A stretch of DNA of 46,635 bases from 66-474 sp035688305 (GCA_035688305.1 DASSNC010000102.1:1-46635); one strand, 5' to 3'. Shown: positions 33,332 to 42,777, counted from the first letter of the stretch. The notes: generated by a model from the sequence alone, not told the origin. Numbers and translations: made by a program.

Positions 33332-34168
33332 CTACCGGCGCTTGCGGTTGGGCCCCGCGTTCACCGTGATGAAGCGTGGCTCTTCTTCGTCGAGTTGCAG
33401 CGCCGTCAACGTTCCGCCCCACACGCAGCCGGTGTCGATGGCGTAGATTCCGAGGCCGGCGAAGCGTCCCAGTGCAGACCAGTGTCCGCACACGATGCGG
33501 GTGTCGCGCGACTTCAGGCCGGGCACCTCGAACCACGGGTACAAGCCTGCGCGCTGGCTGCCCGGTGTGCCCTTGGCGTCGAAGTCGATGCGGCCATGCA
33601 CATCGCAGTAGCGCATGCGCGTGAAGAAGTTGATGGCCGCGCGCAGGCGCTCGTGGCCGTGCAGTTTTTCCGACCAGCGCGCCGGGCGGTTGCCGAACAT
33701 GCGCTGCAGCAAGGCGTGGTGACCCGGCCCCTGCAAGGTCTTTTCCACTTCGCGGGCGATATGCAAGGCACGCTTCAGCGTCCACGCCGGCGCCAGTCCC
33801 GCGTGCACCAGGGTGAAGTTCAGCGCCGGGTCGTGGTGCATCAGGCATTGGCCGCGCAACCAGTCGAGCAGCTCGCGGCTGTCGGCCGCTTCCAGTACCC
33901 GCGACAAGTCGGGGTTGGTGCGCGCGCGTGCTTCCGGTTCGCGCTCGGCGATTGCGAGCAGGCTCAGGTCATGGTTGCCGAGCGCCACGATGGAACTTGC
34001 AGCCAGTCCGCGCACCAGCCGCAACACTTCCAGTGATTCGCCGCCGCGGTTGACCAAATCGCCACAGAACCACAAGCGGTCCGCTGCCGGGTCGAAGCGC
34101 AGCTTCTCCAGCAGGCGTTGCAGTTCGGGGTAGCAGCCCTGGACATCGCCGATCGCGTATACGGACAC
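33332..34168 (-). CDS. apaH: Diadenosine tetraphosphatase ApaH
   Basis: A 278-residue metallophosphatase that splits Ap4A symmetrically into two ADP and also decaps Np4-capped RNA. Metal-binding motifs: G7-D-V-Q-G-C-Y, F-C-G-D-L-V-N-R-G, L-G-N-H-D-L-S and V-H-A-G-L-A-P-A-W. The start is a GTG at 34168, 18 bases after the apaG stop. Length matches E. coli ApaH (280). Last gene of the lptD–surA–pdxA–rsmA–apaG–apaH run. Confidence 0.97.
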   Translation of the reverse strand: MSVYAIGDVQGCYPELQRLLEKLRFDPAADRLWFCGDLVNRGGESLEVLRLVRGLAASSIVALGNHDLSLLAIAEREPEARARTNPDLSRVLEAADSRELLDWLRGQCLMHHDPALNFTLVHAGLAPAWTLKRALHIAREVEKTLQGPGHHALLQRMFGNRPARWSEKLHGHERLRAAINFFTRMRYCDVHGRIDFDAKGTPGSQRAGLYPWFEVPGLKSRDTRIVCGHWSALGRFAGLGIYAIDTGCVWGGTLTALQLDEEEPRFITVNAGPNRKRR

Positions 34169-34186
34169 GTGCCGGGTCCGGGAAGG

Positions 34187-34609
34187 TCAGTGCAGGGTGC
34201 GCGGCACCGACAGCACGAATTCGGGAATGGGGGCCTCGAAGTCGCTGCCGTCGTCGGCGTGGAACAGGTAGGCGCCGCGCATGGTGCCCACCTGGGTTTC
34301 CAGCACCGCGCCGGAGGTGTAGCAGTAGCTTTCACCGGGCTGCAGGCGCGGCTGTTCGCCGACCACACCTTCGCCGCGCACTTCCTCGATCTTGCCGTTG
34401 GCGTCGGTGATGACCCAGTGCCGGGATTGCAGGCGCACCGGCAGTGCGCCGAGGTTGCGCAACGCGACCGTGTACGCGAACACGTAGTGACCTGCTTCGG
34501 GCTTGGACTGGTCCGGCACGAAGTGCGCGTCCACCTCGACCTCGACCGCGTACGGTTCGGGTTCACGCGGCTGGCGCGGTTTGTCGGAGGTGGTCGGGCG
34601 CGTTGTCAT
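34187..34609 (-). CDS. apaG: ApaG protein (CorD)
   Basis: A 140-residue protein with the fibronectin-III-like ApaG fold: Y-V-F-A-Y-T-V-A-L-R-N-L-G, L-Q-S-R-H-W-V-I-T-D-A-N-G, V-x-G-E-G-V-V-G-E-Q-P-x-L-x-P-G-E-S-Y-C-Y-T-S-G and F-E-A-P-I-P-E-F. Its role is not settled; it is linked to magnesium/cobalt homeostasis and Ap4A metabolism. It has about 15 extra residues at the N-terminus compared with E. coli (125). Its ATG overlaps the rsmA stop (ATGA). Confidence 0.95.
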   Translation of the reverse strand: MTTRPTTSDKPRQPREPEPYAVEVEVDAHFVPDQSKPEAGHYVFAYTVALRNLGALPVRLQSRHWVITDANGKIEEVRGEGVVGEQPRLQPGESYCYTSGAVLETQVGTMRGAYLFHADDGSDFEAPIPEFVLSVPRTLH

Positions 34610-35427
34610 GGGTCAGCATTGTCGAGGAGTTTCGGTCCGGCCTGCAAGCTGTCCCGATCCAGCCTGTGCGCCAGCGCAACATAGCCTTGCGGTGACACGG
34701 TTTCGGCGCGTGCGCGCGGATCGATGCCGGCGGCGCGGATGGCGTCGCCGTCCAGCAGGCCGCGCAGGGAATTGGAAAGCGTCTTGCGGCGCTGGCCGAA
34801 CGCCGCGCGCACGAGCGTGGCGATCGCCTGCATGCGTGCCGGATCGGGACGTTGCCGTGGTGGCAGCGGCGTCAGCCGCACCACCGCCGAATCGACTTTC
34901 GGCGGCGGCCGGAAGGCGCCCGGTGCAACGTGCAACAACGGCTCGACCTTGCATGCAAGTTGCAGCATCACCGACAGGCGCCCATAAACCTTGCCGCCGG
35001 GCGCGGCAGCCATGCGCTCCACCACTTCCTTCTGCAGCATGAAGTGCATGTCGGTGATGGCGTCGGCAGCGCCGAGGCAATGGAACAGGATCGGGCTGGA
35101 GACGTAATACGGCAGGTTGCCGGCGAGGCGCAACTTGCTGCCGCCAGCCAGCGCGGTGAGGTCAACGTCAAGGATGTCGGCGTGGATCACCTCAAGTTCG
35201 CCGATGCCGGCAGCGCTGGCGCGCAGCGGTGCAATCAGCTCGGTGTCCAGCTCGATCGCGGTGAGGCGGCCGGCCGCTCGCACCAGCGGCAGCGTCAGCG
35301 CGCCTTCGCCCGGTCCGATCTCGACGATGCGGTCATCCGGCTGCGGCGCGATCGCAGCGACGATGCGCTCGATCACCGAGCGCTCGTGCAGGAAATGTTG
35401 ACCGAAATGTTTTTTGGGGCGCGGCAT
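34606..35427 (-). CDS. rsmA: 16S rRNA dimethyladenosine transferase RsmA (KsgA)
   Basis: A 273-residue SAM-dependent enzyme that dimethylates A1518 and A1519 of 16S rRNA. Signatures: PKKHFGQHFLHERSVIERIV at the N-terminus, V-E-I-G-P-G-E-G-A-L-T-L (SAM), A-I-E-L-D, and N-L-P-Y-Y-V-S-S-P-I near residue 115. The ATG at 35427 gives the standard N-terminus; a GTG one codon upstream is possible. It overlaps apaG by ATGA. The pdxA–rsmA gap (225 bases) carries four copies of a dispersed repeat. Confidence 0.97.
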   Translation of the reverse strand: MPRPKKHFGQHFLHERSVIERIVAAIAPQPDDRIVEIGPGEGALTLPLVRAAGRLTAIELDTELIAPLRASAAGIGELEVIHADILDVDLTALAGGSKLRLAGNLPYYVSSPILFHCLGAADAITDMHFMLQKEVVERMAAAPGGKVYGRLSVMLQLACKVEPLLHVAPGAFRPPPKVDSAVVRLTPLPPRQRPDPARMQAIATLVRAAFGQRRKTLSNSLRGLLDGDAIRAAGIDPRARAETVSPQGYVALAHRLDRDSLQAGPKLLDNADP

Positions 35428-35471
35428 CACGATTTGGTTGGCGGTTGCGGCAGTGCGACAAAAGCATTTTT

Positions 35472-35663
35472 CCAGGGATGCACACGGATAAGAGCCGATA
35501 AGACAAAAGACTTTGGATCCGTGCTGGTCCGTGTCAATCTGGGGGTGGTTTTCTGTTTTGCATGGAACAGGAGCGGAAGCGTTGGACGCGGATGGACGCG
35601 GATCGTCGCGGACAAGGCAAAAGCGGTTTGGCTTTATCCGCGTTTATCCGTGTCAATCCGTGG
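35472..35663. repeat. Four copies of a TATCCGCG-type repeat in alternating orientation
   Basis: Copies: 35472–35501 (minus), 35516–35545 (plus), about 35583–35613 (minus), 35634–35663 (plus). Each has three 10-bp units of the form TTATCCGCGT. Alternating orientation lets neighbours pair as stem-loops in the pdxA–rsmA transcript. The last copy supplies the final codons and stop of pdxA. Confidence 0.85.
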
Positions 35664-36693
35664 TAATGCTCTTCAGCTTCCCGCGGGCAGCAAGACGCAG
35701 CGCCATCTCCGCGGCGGCGAACATGCTGGACGGATCGGCCTTGCCGGTGCCGGCGATATCCAATGCGGTGCCGTGGTCGACCGAGGTGCGGATGAAGGGC
35801 AGGCCCAGCGTGATGTTGACGGTGCGGTCGAAAGCTTCGGATTTCAGCACCGGCAACGCCTGGTCGTGGTACATCGCCAGCGCCGCGTCGTACCTTGTGC
35901 GCATGTCCGGCACGAACGCGGTGTCGGCCGGCAATGGGCCGAGCAGTTGCATCCCTTCAGCGCGCAGGGCGTCCAGCGCCGGGACGATGGTGTCGATTTC
36001 TTCGCGGCCCAGATGGCCGCCTTCGCCCGCGTGGGGGTTCAGCCCGAGCACCGCGATACGCGGTGCGGCGATGCCGAACTTCGCGATGAGTTCCGCGTGC
36101 ACGATGCGCAAGCTGCGCGTCAGTGACTCCCCGGTGATCGCAGCCGGCACCTCGCGTAGCGGCAAGTGCGTGGTGGCCAGCGCAACCCGCAGTTCCGGCG
36201 ATGCCAGCATCATCACCACTTCGCAGCCGGCGCGCTCGGCAAACAGCTCGGTGTGGCCGGTGAAGTGCTCGCCGGCATCGTTGATGACCGACTTCTGCAC
36301 GGGTGCCGTCACCACGGCATCGAATTCGCCGGCCATGCAGCCATCGGCGGCGCGCGCGAGCATTTGCAGGACGTGGAATGCGTTGCGCGGATCGGGTGAG
36401 CCCGCTGCCACGTCCGCGCGCAGCGGCACGTCCAACACGCGCAACGTGCCTGCAGCGCGCAGGTGGCGAGGCTGGCCATCCCACGCTTCAATGTTCAAGG
36501 TGATGCCGCAACGCAACGCGGCGGCTTCCAGCAGGCGTGCGTTGCCGATCGCCACCAGGCCGGCCGCGAACGGCGAGGCGGCCAGCCGCGCGACCAGTTC
36601 CGGACCCACGCCAGCCGGCTCACCGCAGGTGACGGCGAGTACCGGAAACGGGTTGGACCGGTGCGAGCCGACCGGAGCCGGCTCGCGGTTCAC
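35653..36693 (-). CDS. pdxA: 4-hydroxythreonine-4-phosphate dehydrogenase PdxA
   Basis: A 346-residue NAD-dependent enzyme of pyridoxal phosphate synthesis. Signatures: VLAVTCGEPAGVGPELVARL near residue 20, metal-ligand segments T-G-H-T-E-L-F-A-E-R, L-N-P-H-A-G-E-G-G-H-L-G and M-Y-H-D-Q-A-L-P-V-L-K, and GLPFIRTSVDHGTALDIAGT. The start is a GTG at 36693 overlapping the surA stop (GTGA). It is slightly longer than E. coli PdxA (329) at the N-terminus. Its last residues (I-T-T-D) are encoded by a dispersed repeat. Confidence 0.96.
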   Translation of the reverse strand: MNREPAPVGSHRSNPFPVLAVTCGEPAGVGPELVARLAASPFAAGLVAIGNARLLEAAALRCGITLNIEAWDGQPRHLRAAGTLRVLDVPLRADVAAGSPDPRNAFHVLQMLARAADGCMAGEFDAVVTAPVQKSVINDAGEHFTGHTELFAERAGCEVVMMLASPELRVALATTHLPLREVPAAITGESLTRSLRIVHAELIAKFGIAAPRIAVLGLNPHAGEGGHLGREEIDTIVPALDALRAEGMQLLGPLPADTAFVPDMRTRYDAALAMYHDQALPVLKSEAFDRTVNITLGLPFIRTSVDHGTALDIAGTGKADPSSMFAAAEMALRLAARGKLKSITTD

Positions 36694-38099
36694 GGTGAGC
36701 CTTGCGCCGGTGCGGCGTCGGCCAGTTCGGGAACCCGGATGCTGATGTAGGCCGAGGCTTCGAGGTCGCGCACGAACTGCTCGTAGGCCTGCTGGCCCTT
36801 GCGCATCGCAATGGCCTGGCGGGCCTGCTCGCGTTCGATGTCCTTGGTCTTGTCGGCCTGGCGCGATCCGAGGAACTGGATGATGTGCCAGGAGCCATCC
36901 GGCGTCTGGAACGGCTGGCTGACCTGGCCCGGTTGCATGGTTCCGACCAGTTTGCCGATGGCGGCGCCCCAATCGTCCTGCATGAACCAGCCCATGTCGC
37001 CGCTGGCATTGGCAGTGGTCGGGTCGTCGGAGTTCTGCTTTGCCAGGGTGGCAAAGTCGGCATGGTCGTTGACGATTTCGTTATGGAGCTTTTCGATCTT
37101 GGCATGCGCAGCTTGCGCATCCAGGGTCGCGCTGGGAGTGATCATCAGATGGCGGGCGTGATACTCGGTGACGATCTGCCTTGTTTCGGGCGTGCGCCGG
37201 CCTTCGAGCTTGAGGATGGTGAATCCGGCAGCGTCGCGCAGCGGCTGGGTGAATGCGCCAGGCTGCAACGAATTGGCGATTTGCTGGACGGGCGGAGGCA
37301 ATTCGTCCACGCGCCGCCAACCAAGATCACCGCCTTCCAATGCTTCCGGTGCGCTGGACTCACTGACCGCGAGCGCGGCAAAGCTCTTGCCGGCCTTGAG
37401 TTCGGCCTCGACCTTGTCGGCTTTGGCTTGCGCTGCGGCAATCTGGTCGGCGTTCGCGCCTTCCGGCAGGCCGATCATGATGCGCGACAAGTGCACCTCG
37501 CCCTGCTTGAAGGCGGGGCTTGCGATCAGGTTGTCGATTTCGGCGCTGGACACCTGTGCAGACTGCTGCATCACCTGCTGCTGTTGCTCGCGCACCAGCA
37601 ACTGGTCCTGGAGCTGTTGGCGGAATGACGCGTAGTCGACGCCTTGTTGCTGCATCGCAGCCTGCATCTGTGGCACCGACATCTTGTTTTGCTTCGCGAC
37701 ATTGGCGACCGCGGCGTCGAGCTGTTCACTCGAGATGCGCAGGCCATTGCTGTGCGCGGTCTGCACCAGCAGCTGGTTGAGGATCAATCGTTGCAGCACC
37801 TGCTTGGCCAGCACATCGGTTGGCGGCAGTTTGCCGCCCGAAGCGGTGATCTGATGTGCCACCGTGCCCATCGTCTCGTTGAGCTGGCTTTGCAGAACCA
37901 CGCCGTCGTTCACCACCGCGACGATCCGGTCCAGCGGTTGCACGCCGCCATTGTTGGCGGTGGCTGGTGACGCCAGCAGCGAGGGTTGCGGCGTGCCGGC
38001 AGGTGGAGCGTCGGGACTCAGCAACTGGGCGAACGCGGGCAACGTGAATGCCGTGGCGGCGAGCATCACGGTCAGGCGGGCGAGGCGGATTCGATTCAT
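36690..38099 (-). CDS. surA: Periplasmic chaperone and peptidyl-prolyl isomerase SurA
   Basis: A 469-residue periplasmic chaperone for outer-membrane proteins, including LptD. Signal peptide residues 1–24 (cleavage after A-F-A before Q25). The SurA N-terminal domain begins at L-D-R-I-V-A-V-V-N-D-G-V-V-L. Two PpiC parvulin domains follow: GEVHLSRIMIGLPEG to about FTILKLEGRR, and ARHLMITPSATLD to WHIIQFLGSR. An ATG nine bases upstream (38108) is a possible alternative start. It lies 277 bases downstream of lptD. Confidence 0.96.
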   Translation of the reverse strand: MNRIRLARLTVMLAATAFTLPAFAQLLSPDAPPAGTPQPSLLASPATANNGGVQPLDRIVAVVNDGVVLQSQLNETMGTVAHQITASGGKLPPTDVLAKQVLQRLILNQLLVQTAHSNGLRISSEQLDAAVANVAKQNKMSVPQMQAAMQQQGVDYASFRQQLQDQLLVREQQQQVMQQSAQVSSAEIDNLIASPAFKQGEVHLSRIMIGLPEGANADQIAAAQAKADKVEAELKAGKSFAALAVSESSAPEALEGGDLGWRRVDELPPPVQQIANSLQPGAFTQPLRDAAGFTILKLEGRRTPETRQIVTEYHARHLMITPSATLDAQAAHAKIEKLHNEIVNDHADFATLAKQNSDDPTTANASGDMGWFMQDDWGAAIGKLVGTMQPGQVSQPFQTPDGSWHIIQFLGSRQADKTKDIEREQARQAIAMRKGQQAYEQFVRDLEASAYISIRVPELADAAPAQGSP

Positions 38100-38376
38100 G
38101 GCGGTCATGGAAAGCGTTGCGAAAGGATTGGAGAACACGTGGTTGCAGCGGGCAACCGCGGAGTTGGACAGCGCGGGCTGCCCGAAAGTTGTCAGGGTAG
38201 GGTTTGGTCGCAGCAGTGTTGTAAAAATTAGGGCGAGGACGGGCGCTTACGCGGTGCCGGGGGCATCGCGTGCCCGGCCAAGCGACCGGCCAAGGATGGC
38301 CGGGTCGGTGCCCGGCGCCATGGACGGCTGCTTGCTAAAAGCTTGCGTTGATCGCCAATCATGATTGATCGCAGAA
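38100..38376. other. lptD–surA gap with GC-rich hairpins
   Basis: The gap holds a perfect stem CCGGCCA-AGGA-TGGCCGG (38286–38303) next to other GC-rich dyads at 38251–38280, in the transcript direction lptD to surA. About 20 bases after the last dyad comes an AATTTTTA stretch. This may cause partial termination or RNA processing. No gene was recognised. Confidence 0.45.
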
Positions 38377-40647
38377 TTACTGATAGCCAAGGATAGCATT
38401 GCGCAGGAACTTCCCGGCGCGCTCGCCGGAGGCGCCAAGGCCCTTGAAGGCGATTTCGAACATGATGGCGTTGTCGGAATTGCCCTGGTAGTTGTACACG
38501 TAATGGCGGGCCAGCACGCGCACCGAAGTGCAGCAGCTGTCCCATTCGAGTCCGGCAAAGGCGTCAATGGTACGTTTTTGCATCAGCGACCAGGTGTAGC
38601 CGCCAACCAGCTTCCACGCCGCCCCGACCGGGATTTCCGCGGTGGTGCTGGCCTGCTCCAGCAGCCCCCGGCGGAAGCGATAGTCGAAGTTGAAGATGCC
38701 GTCGTCGCCGAGCCGGCGTTGCAGGCCCACCGTCGATACATCGGTGCGGCCGCTCTGCACGTCCCACAGGTGGGAGCCCGTCAGGCGCCAGTTGTCACTC
38801 AGCGAAACCGCGACGTTCGCCACGTAGTCCGAGCCGCTGCGATCGACCAGGGTCTGGCCCGGGTACAAGGTGACCTTTTGCGGATCGAAGTAGTGGATTT
38901 CGCCAAGGCTGGCGGAGAGTTTTTCCACGCCGTTCGGATCCAGGAAGCGGGTGGTCAGGGCCGCCGACAGGTTGTTGGCGTTCTGCTGGCGGTCGGCGCC
39001 ACTGAAACTGTTGGTGGTGAACAGCTTCCAGAAGTCGAAGGTCAACGTCTGGGTGTCGAACAGCGGCAGGTCGTCCTGATTGCGGTAGGGCACGCGCAGG
39101 TAGAACAATCGCGGCTCCAGCGTCTGCGTGTAATCCTGCCCGAACAGGTGCACCTGGCGTTCGAACACCAGCCCGGCGTCGACGTCGAAGATCGGTGTCG
39201 TACGCGTGGGGTGGGTCGGGTCGCCGGGGGCAACCGGGCGCGGCAGGTTGTAAGCGGTGTAGCGCACGCCGAGTTCGGGACGCAGGAACCACGCCGGACC
39301 CTGCATGGGCCAGGCGAGATACGGATACAGATCGAAACGGTCGCCCCCGACCGCATCGGGTTTCACGAAGCGCACTGCCTCGGTGTTCACGCCCCATTCG
39401 AGGCCGCCCGGCGCGCCGATCGGGCGGTCGGCGTCGAAGAACACGCGCGGCAGCCGCCGATAGGGGGCTGCCGCGTCGGACAGGCTTGGGTCGGTGATCT
39501 GGTACCAGTCGACGCCGGCACCGGCGTTCCACCAGTCGCCTGCACCGGTGACATTCGATGATGAGTGCAGCAACTGCACGGCACTGGTGGTGACGTTCTG
39601 GCCGAAATCCTGGAACCAGGCCTTGTCGGTTACCCGCGCAATCGAGGTGTTCCAGTAAAGGCGACCGGGCAGGCGGGTTTGGTTGGTGAGGGTCAGCAGG
39701 CCACGATCGCGGTCGGCTACCCGATCGTGCGGCATGTAGTCGAGGTTGAGCTCACCCTTGCTGGTGGAAGTCAGCCAGCGGAATTGCGTATCCAGCATGC
39801 CGCCGCGATCCGTGAACCACGTCGGGGTGAAGGTTGCATCGTAGTTCGGTGCGATGTTCCAGTAGTACGGAATCGCGAAGAAATAGCCGGCCCGGCTGCG
39901 GTGGCCGAACGAGGGATACAGGAACCCGCTCTGGCGGCGGTCGTCCAGCGGGAATCGCAGGTACGGCAGCCACAGGAATGGCACACCCTTCAGGCGCATC
40001 ACCACGTTGTGGGCGCGGCCGATGCCCGCGTCGCGGTCCATCGTCATCGTCTTGGCCTCGATTTCCCACACCCGGTGGTCGATCTCGCAAGTCGAGTAGG
40101 TGACCTGGTGCAGCTTGTCGCGATCCTGGTCCAGCATGATCACCTGGCTGGCGCTGCCGTTGCCGTGCGAGTCCAGCATCTGGTAGCGCACGTTGTCGGC
40201 AACCCCGCGTTCGGGATCGGTGGTGCCCTTCATGCTGTCAGCCGAAAACAGCATGCCGCGCTCCTGATAGCGCACGTTGCCTTCGGCATCGAATGCGCTG
40301 GAGTCGTGGTTGTAGGTGAGATCGTCTGCGCGCAGCAGCTGGTCGAGGCGTTGCAGCGAGGCGTTGCCGGAGATGTGGAAGACGTTGCTGTCCGGGCTGT
40401 TGAAATGGTCGCCGGTCACCTGCGCGGGCGTCGCGTCGCGATCGCCGGTGGTCGGCAGTCCCGGCACGTAGAAGTTCAGCAGGTCGTTCTTCTTGCACAG
40501 CGCGAAGCCGTTCTGCACCACTGGGCAGACGAAGGCGCCGAGTGGGCACACATCCGTCGTCGCCTGCGCCATCGCCATGCCGGGTGCGGCGGCGAGGGTG
40601 ATCGCGAAGGCCAGGGTGCGCGGTGTCAACTTGATTCGGCGCGGCAC
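38377..40647 (-). CDS. lptD: LPS-assembly outer-membrane protein LptD
   Basis: A 756-residue protein that with LptE inserts lipopolysaccharide into the outer leaflet. Signal peptide to about A27-Q28 (GMAMAQ). The N-terminal OstA/LptA-like jellyroll lies at about residues 80–200 (ISGNASLQRLDQLLRADDL), followed by the beta-barrel. Cysteines for the disulphide pairs: N-terminal C34, C41 and C51, C187 in the jellyroll, and the C-terminal C705-C706 pair. Two more N-terminal cysteines than in E. coli are present. The start is a GTG at 40647 with GGGAAG six bases upstream. E. coli LptD has 784 residues. Confidence 0.95.
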   Translation of the reverse strand: MPRRIKLTPRTLAFAITLAAAPGMAMAQATTDVCPLGAFVCPVVQNGFALCKKNDLLNFYVPGLPTTGDRDATPAQVTGDHFNSPDSNVFHISGNASLQRLDQLLRADDLTYNHDSSAFDAEGNVRYQERGMLFSADSMKGTTDPERGVADNVRYQMLDSHGNGSASQVIMLDQDRDKLHQVTYSTCEIDHRVWEIEAKTMTMDRDAGIGRAHNVVMRLKGVPFLWLPYLRFPLDDRRQSGFLYPSFGHRSRAGYFFAIPYYWNIAPNYDATFTPTWFTDRGGMLDTQFRWLTSTSKGELNLDYMPHDRVADRDRGLLTLTNQTRLPGRLYWNTSIARVTDKAWFQDFGQNVTTSAVQLLHSSSNVTGAGDWWNAGAGVDWYQITDPSLSDAAAPYRRLPRVFFDADRPIGAPGGLEWGVNTEAVRFVKPDAVGGDRFDLYPYLAWPMQGPAWFLRPELGVRYTAYNLPRPVAPGDPTHPTRTTPIFDVDAGLVFERQVHLFGQDYTQTLEPRLFYLRVPYRNQDDLPLFDTQTLTFDFWKLFTTNSFSGADRQQNANNLSAALTTRFLDPNGVEKLSASLGEIHYFDPQKVTLYPGQTLVDRSGSDYVANVAVSLSDNWRLTGSHLWDVQSGRTDVSTVGLQRRLGDDGIFNFDYRFRRGLLEQASTTAEIPVGAAWKLVGGYTWSLMQKRTIDAFAGLEWDSCCTSVRVLARHYVYNYQGNSDNAIMFEIAFKGLGASGERAGKFLRNAILGYQ

Positions 40648-40720
40648 GGAATCTTCCCGGAAGCGGAACCCGCGTAAGCTAGCAGAACGCGTTGCTGCTG
40701 TTGAGCGTGCCGAGTGGCGT

Positions 40721-42538
40721 TCAGGCCGCCTTGGGCACGGCCAGCGGGGTGCAACGGGCATCCAGCCAGGCGCGATCGGCGGGGTCGTCGAGCAGTGGCG
40801 CCAGCCGTTCCCGCACGTTGGCATGGTAATCGTCGAGCCACGCCATCTCGTCCGCGTTCAGCAAGGCCACGTCGATGAGGCGCGTGTCGATCGGGCACAA
40901 CGTCAAGGTTTCGAAGCCGAGGAACTCGCCGAACTCACCGTCGCCCGCGGGCACCGTCGCGGCAAGGTTTTCAATGCGCACGCCGTGGCGGCCGGGTTTG
41001 TAGATGCCGGGTTCGATCGAGGTGATCATGCCGACGTCCAACGGTTCCAGCTGCTGTGCCGAGCGCGGCGGGCGGATGGCTTGTGGACCTTCGTGCACGT
41101 TCAGGCAATAGCCGACGCCGTGGCCGGTGCCGTGGCCATAATCGATGCCCGCGGCCCAGATCGGTGCACGCGCCAGCGCGTCCAGTTGCTGGCCGGAGGC
41201 ACCGCGGGGGAACTTCGCGCGCGACAATGCGATCACGCCTTTCAACACCAGTGTCACGTCACGGCGCTGTTCGGCGGTGGTCTCGCCCAGCGCCCACATC
41301 CGGGTGATGTCGGTGGTGCCACCCAGATATTGCGCGCCGGAGTCGATCAGCAGCATGCCTTTCGGTTTCAATTGCGCATGCGCTTCGGGCGTGGCCGAAT
41401 AGTGCGGCAGCGCCGCGTTGGCTTCGTAGCCGGCGATGGTGGAAAAACTTTCGCTGACGAAGCCGGGCTGCTGCGAACGCAACTCCCGCAGCTTGCTGTC
41501 GACGTCGAGTTCGGTCAGGCGCTGGCCTTCCTTGAGCGATTGCTCCAGCCAGCGCGCACCGCGCACCAGCGCCACGCCGTCGCGGCGCATCGCTTCGCGT
41601 ACGTGCTCCATCTCGGCGTCGCCCTTGCGGGCCTTGGCGGCGGTGATCGGACCGGTAGCTTCGATCCGCGTGACGTGCTGCGGGATGGCGTGCGCGAGCG
41701 CGGCCGCCACCTGCGCCGGTGCAAGCAGCAGCCTGGCGCTTTGCGGCAGCTTCGCCAATGCATCCGCGGCCGCCGCGTACGCCGCCAGCGAAATGCCGTC
41801 GGCGGCGAGTGATTTTTGCAAGGCGGCGTCAAGCTTGGAGGCTTGGACGTACAGCGTCGCGCCGGTCTCGTCGAGCAAAAGGTGCGACAGGAACACCGGG
41901 TTGTATTCGATATCGCTGCCGCGCAGGTTCAGCACCCAGGCGATCTCGTCCAGCGCCGACACGAAGTGATGGGTCGCGCCGGCTGCACGCATGGCGTCGC
42001 GCACGTCGGCAAGCTTTTCGGCGCGGCTGTGGATGGCATAGACGAGCGGGTGCTCGTACACCGGCGCGTGCGGCAGTGGCGGGCGATCGTTCCAGATAGC
42101 GCCCGGCAAATCATCTTCGACCAGCTCGGCGCCATGACGGGCCAGCGCATCGCGCAGGCCGCGCTCGGATGCGAGCGACAGCATGTCGGCGGCGCACGCG
42201 ACCTTGTCGCCGGGTTGCAAGCGCGTGCACAACCAGAGGATGTGCTCGGGCGTGTGCGGCACCACCAGTTTCACCAGCTCGACGCCGCTGCCGGCGAGTT
42301 GCCGTTCGGCTTGCGAAAAATATCGGAAATCCGTCCATACGCCCGCAAAATCGTGCGTCACGATCAGCGTGCCGGCGGAGCCGGTGAAGCCCGACAGCCA
42401 CTTGCGCGCGGTCCAGCGTGCGGGCAGGTATTCGGACAGGTGTGGATCAGCGGTGGGGACGATGCAGGCGGCGATACCGCGCTCGTGCATGACGCCGCGC
42501 AGGGTGGCGATGCGTTCGGGAATGGTGGCAAGGGTCAT
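40721..42538 (-). CDS. M24B family aminopeptidase P-like protein
   Basis: A 605-residue metallopeptidase removing N-terminal residues before proline. It has the long three-domain form like eukaryotic XPNPEP1: creatinase-like domain 1 (MTLATIPERIATLRGVMHER onward), domain 2 (about 165–310), then the M24 pita-bread domain and a short C-terminal domain. Metal ligands include D399 and D410 (LIDSGAQYLGGTTDITRMW), His in H-G-T-G-H-G-V-G-Y, and Glu residues in T-S-I-E-P-G-I-Y and V-R-I-E-N. It is the first gene before lptD, with 73 bases between, and is divergent from pyrG. Confidence 0.93.
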   Translation of the reverse strand: MTLATIPERIATLRGVMHERGIAACIVPTADPHLSEYLPARWTARKWLSGFTGSAGTLIVTHDFAGVWTDFRYFSQAERQLAGSGVELVKLVVPHTPEHILWLCTRLQPGDKVACAADMLSLASERGLRDALARHGAELVEDDLPGAIWNDRPPLPHAPVYEHPLVYAIHSRAEKLADVRDAMRAAGATHHFVSALDEIAWVLNLRGSDIEYNPVFLSHLLLDETGATLYVQASKLDAALQKSLAADGISLAAYAAAADALAKLPQSARLLLAPAQVAAALAHAIPQHVTRIEATGPITAAKARKGDAEMEHVREAMRRDGVALVRGARWLEQSLKEGQRLTELDVDSKLRELRSQQPGFVSESFSTIAGYEANAALPHYSATPEAHAQLKPKGMLLIDSGAQYLGGTTDITRMWALGETTAEQRRDVTLVLKGVIALSRAKFPRGASGQQLDALARAPIWAAGIDYGHGTGHGVGYCLNVHEGPQAIRPPRSAQQLEPLDVGMITSIEPGIYKPGRHGVRIENLAATVPAGDGEFGEFLGFETLTLCPIDTRLIDVALLNADEMAWLDDYHANVRERLAPLLDDPADRAWLDARCTPLAVPKAA

Positions 42539-42777
42539 TTCAATACACCTGGCTGAAAATGCTTTTGTGGAAAGGCAGGACAGGATGCCCGTTCCGGCGC
42601 GGCCGCAAGCTCGATACACCACACGGCCTTGCAATCGTTGCACGGCGAGCAGGGCTGATCGCAGAACCCGGAAAACACCATTGTGACGCCTCGGCGCCCC
42701 GAGCGGAAATAGGTCACACGCCCTCGCGAAATCCGGGGTGTGCCGCTAGAATGTCGCTTTCCACGAACGGCTCGACC
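42539..42777. promoter_or_regulatory. Divergent intergenic region of aminopeptidase P-like gene and pyrG
   Basis: Promoters for both flanking genes should lie here. TAGAAT at 42747–42752 resembles a -10 for pyrG, with no good -35. A GCTTTTGTGGAAAG block at about 42561–42574 matches part of the 53-bp repeat family upstream of mraZ. Confidence 0.4.
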
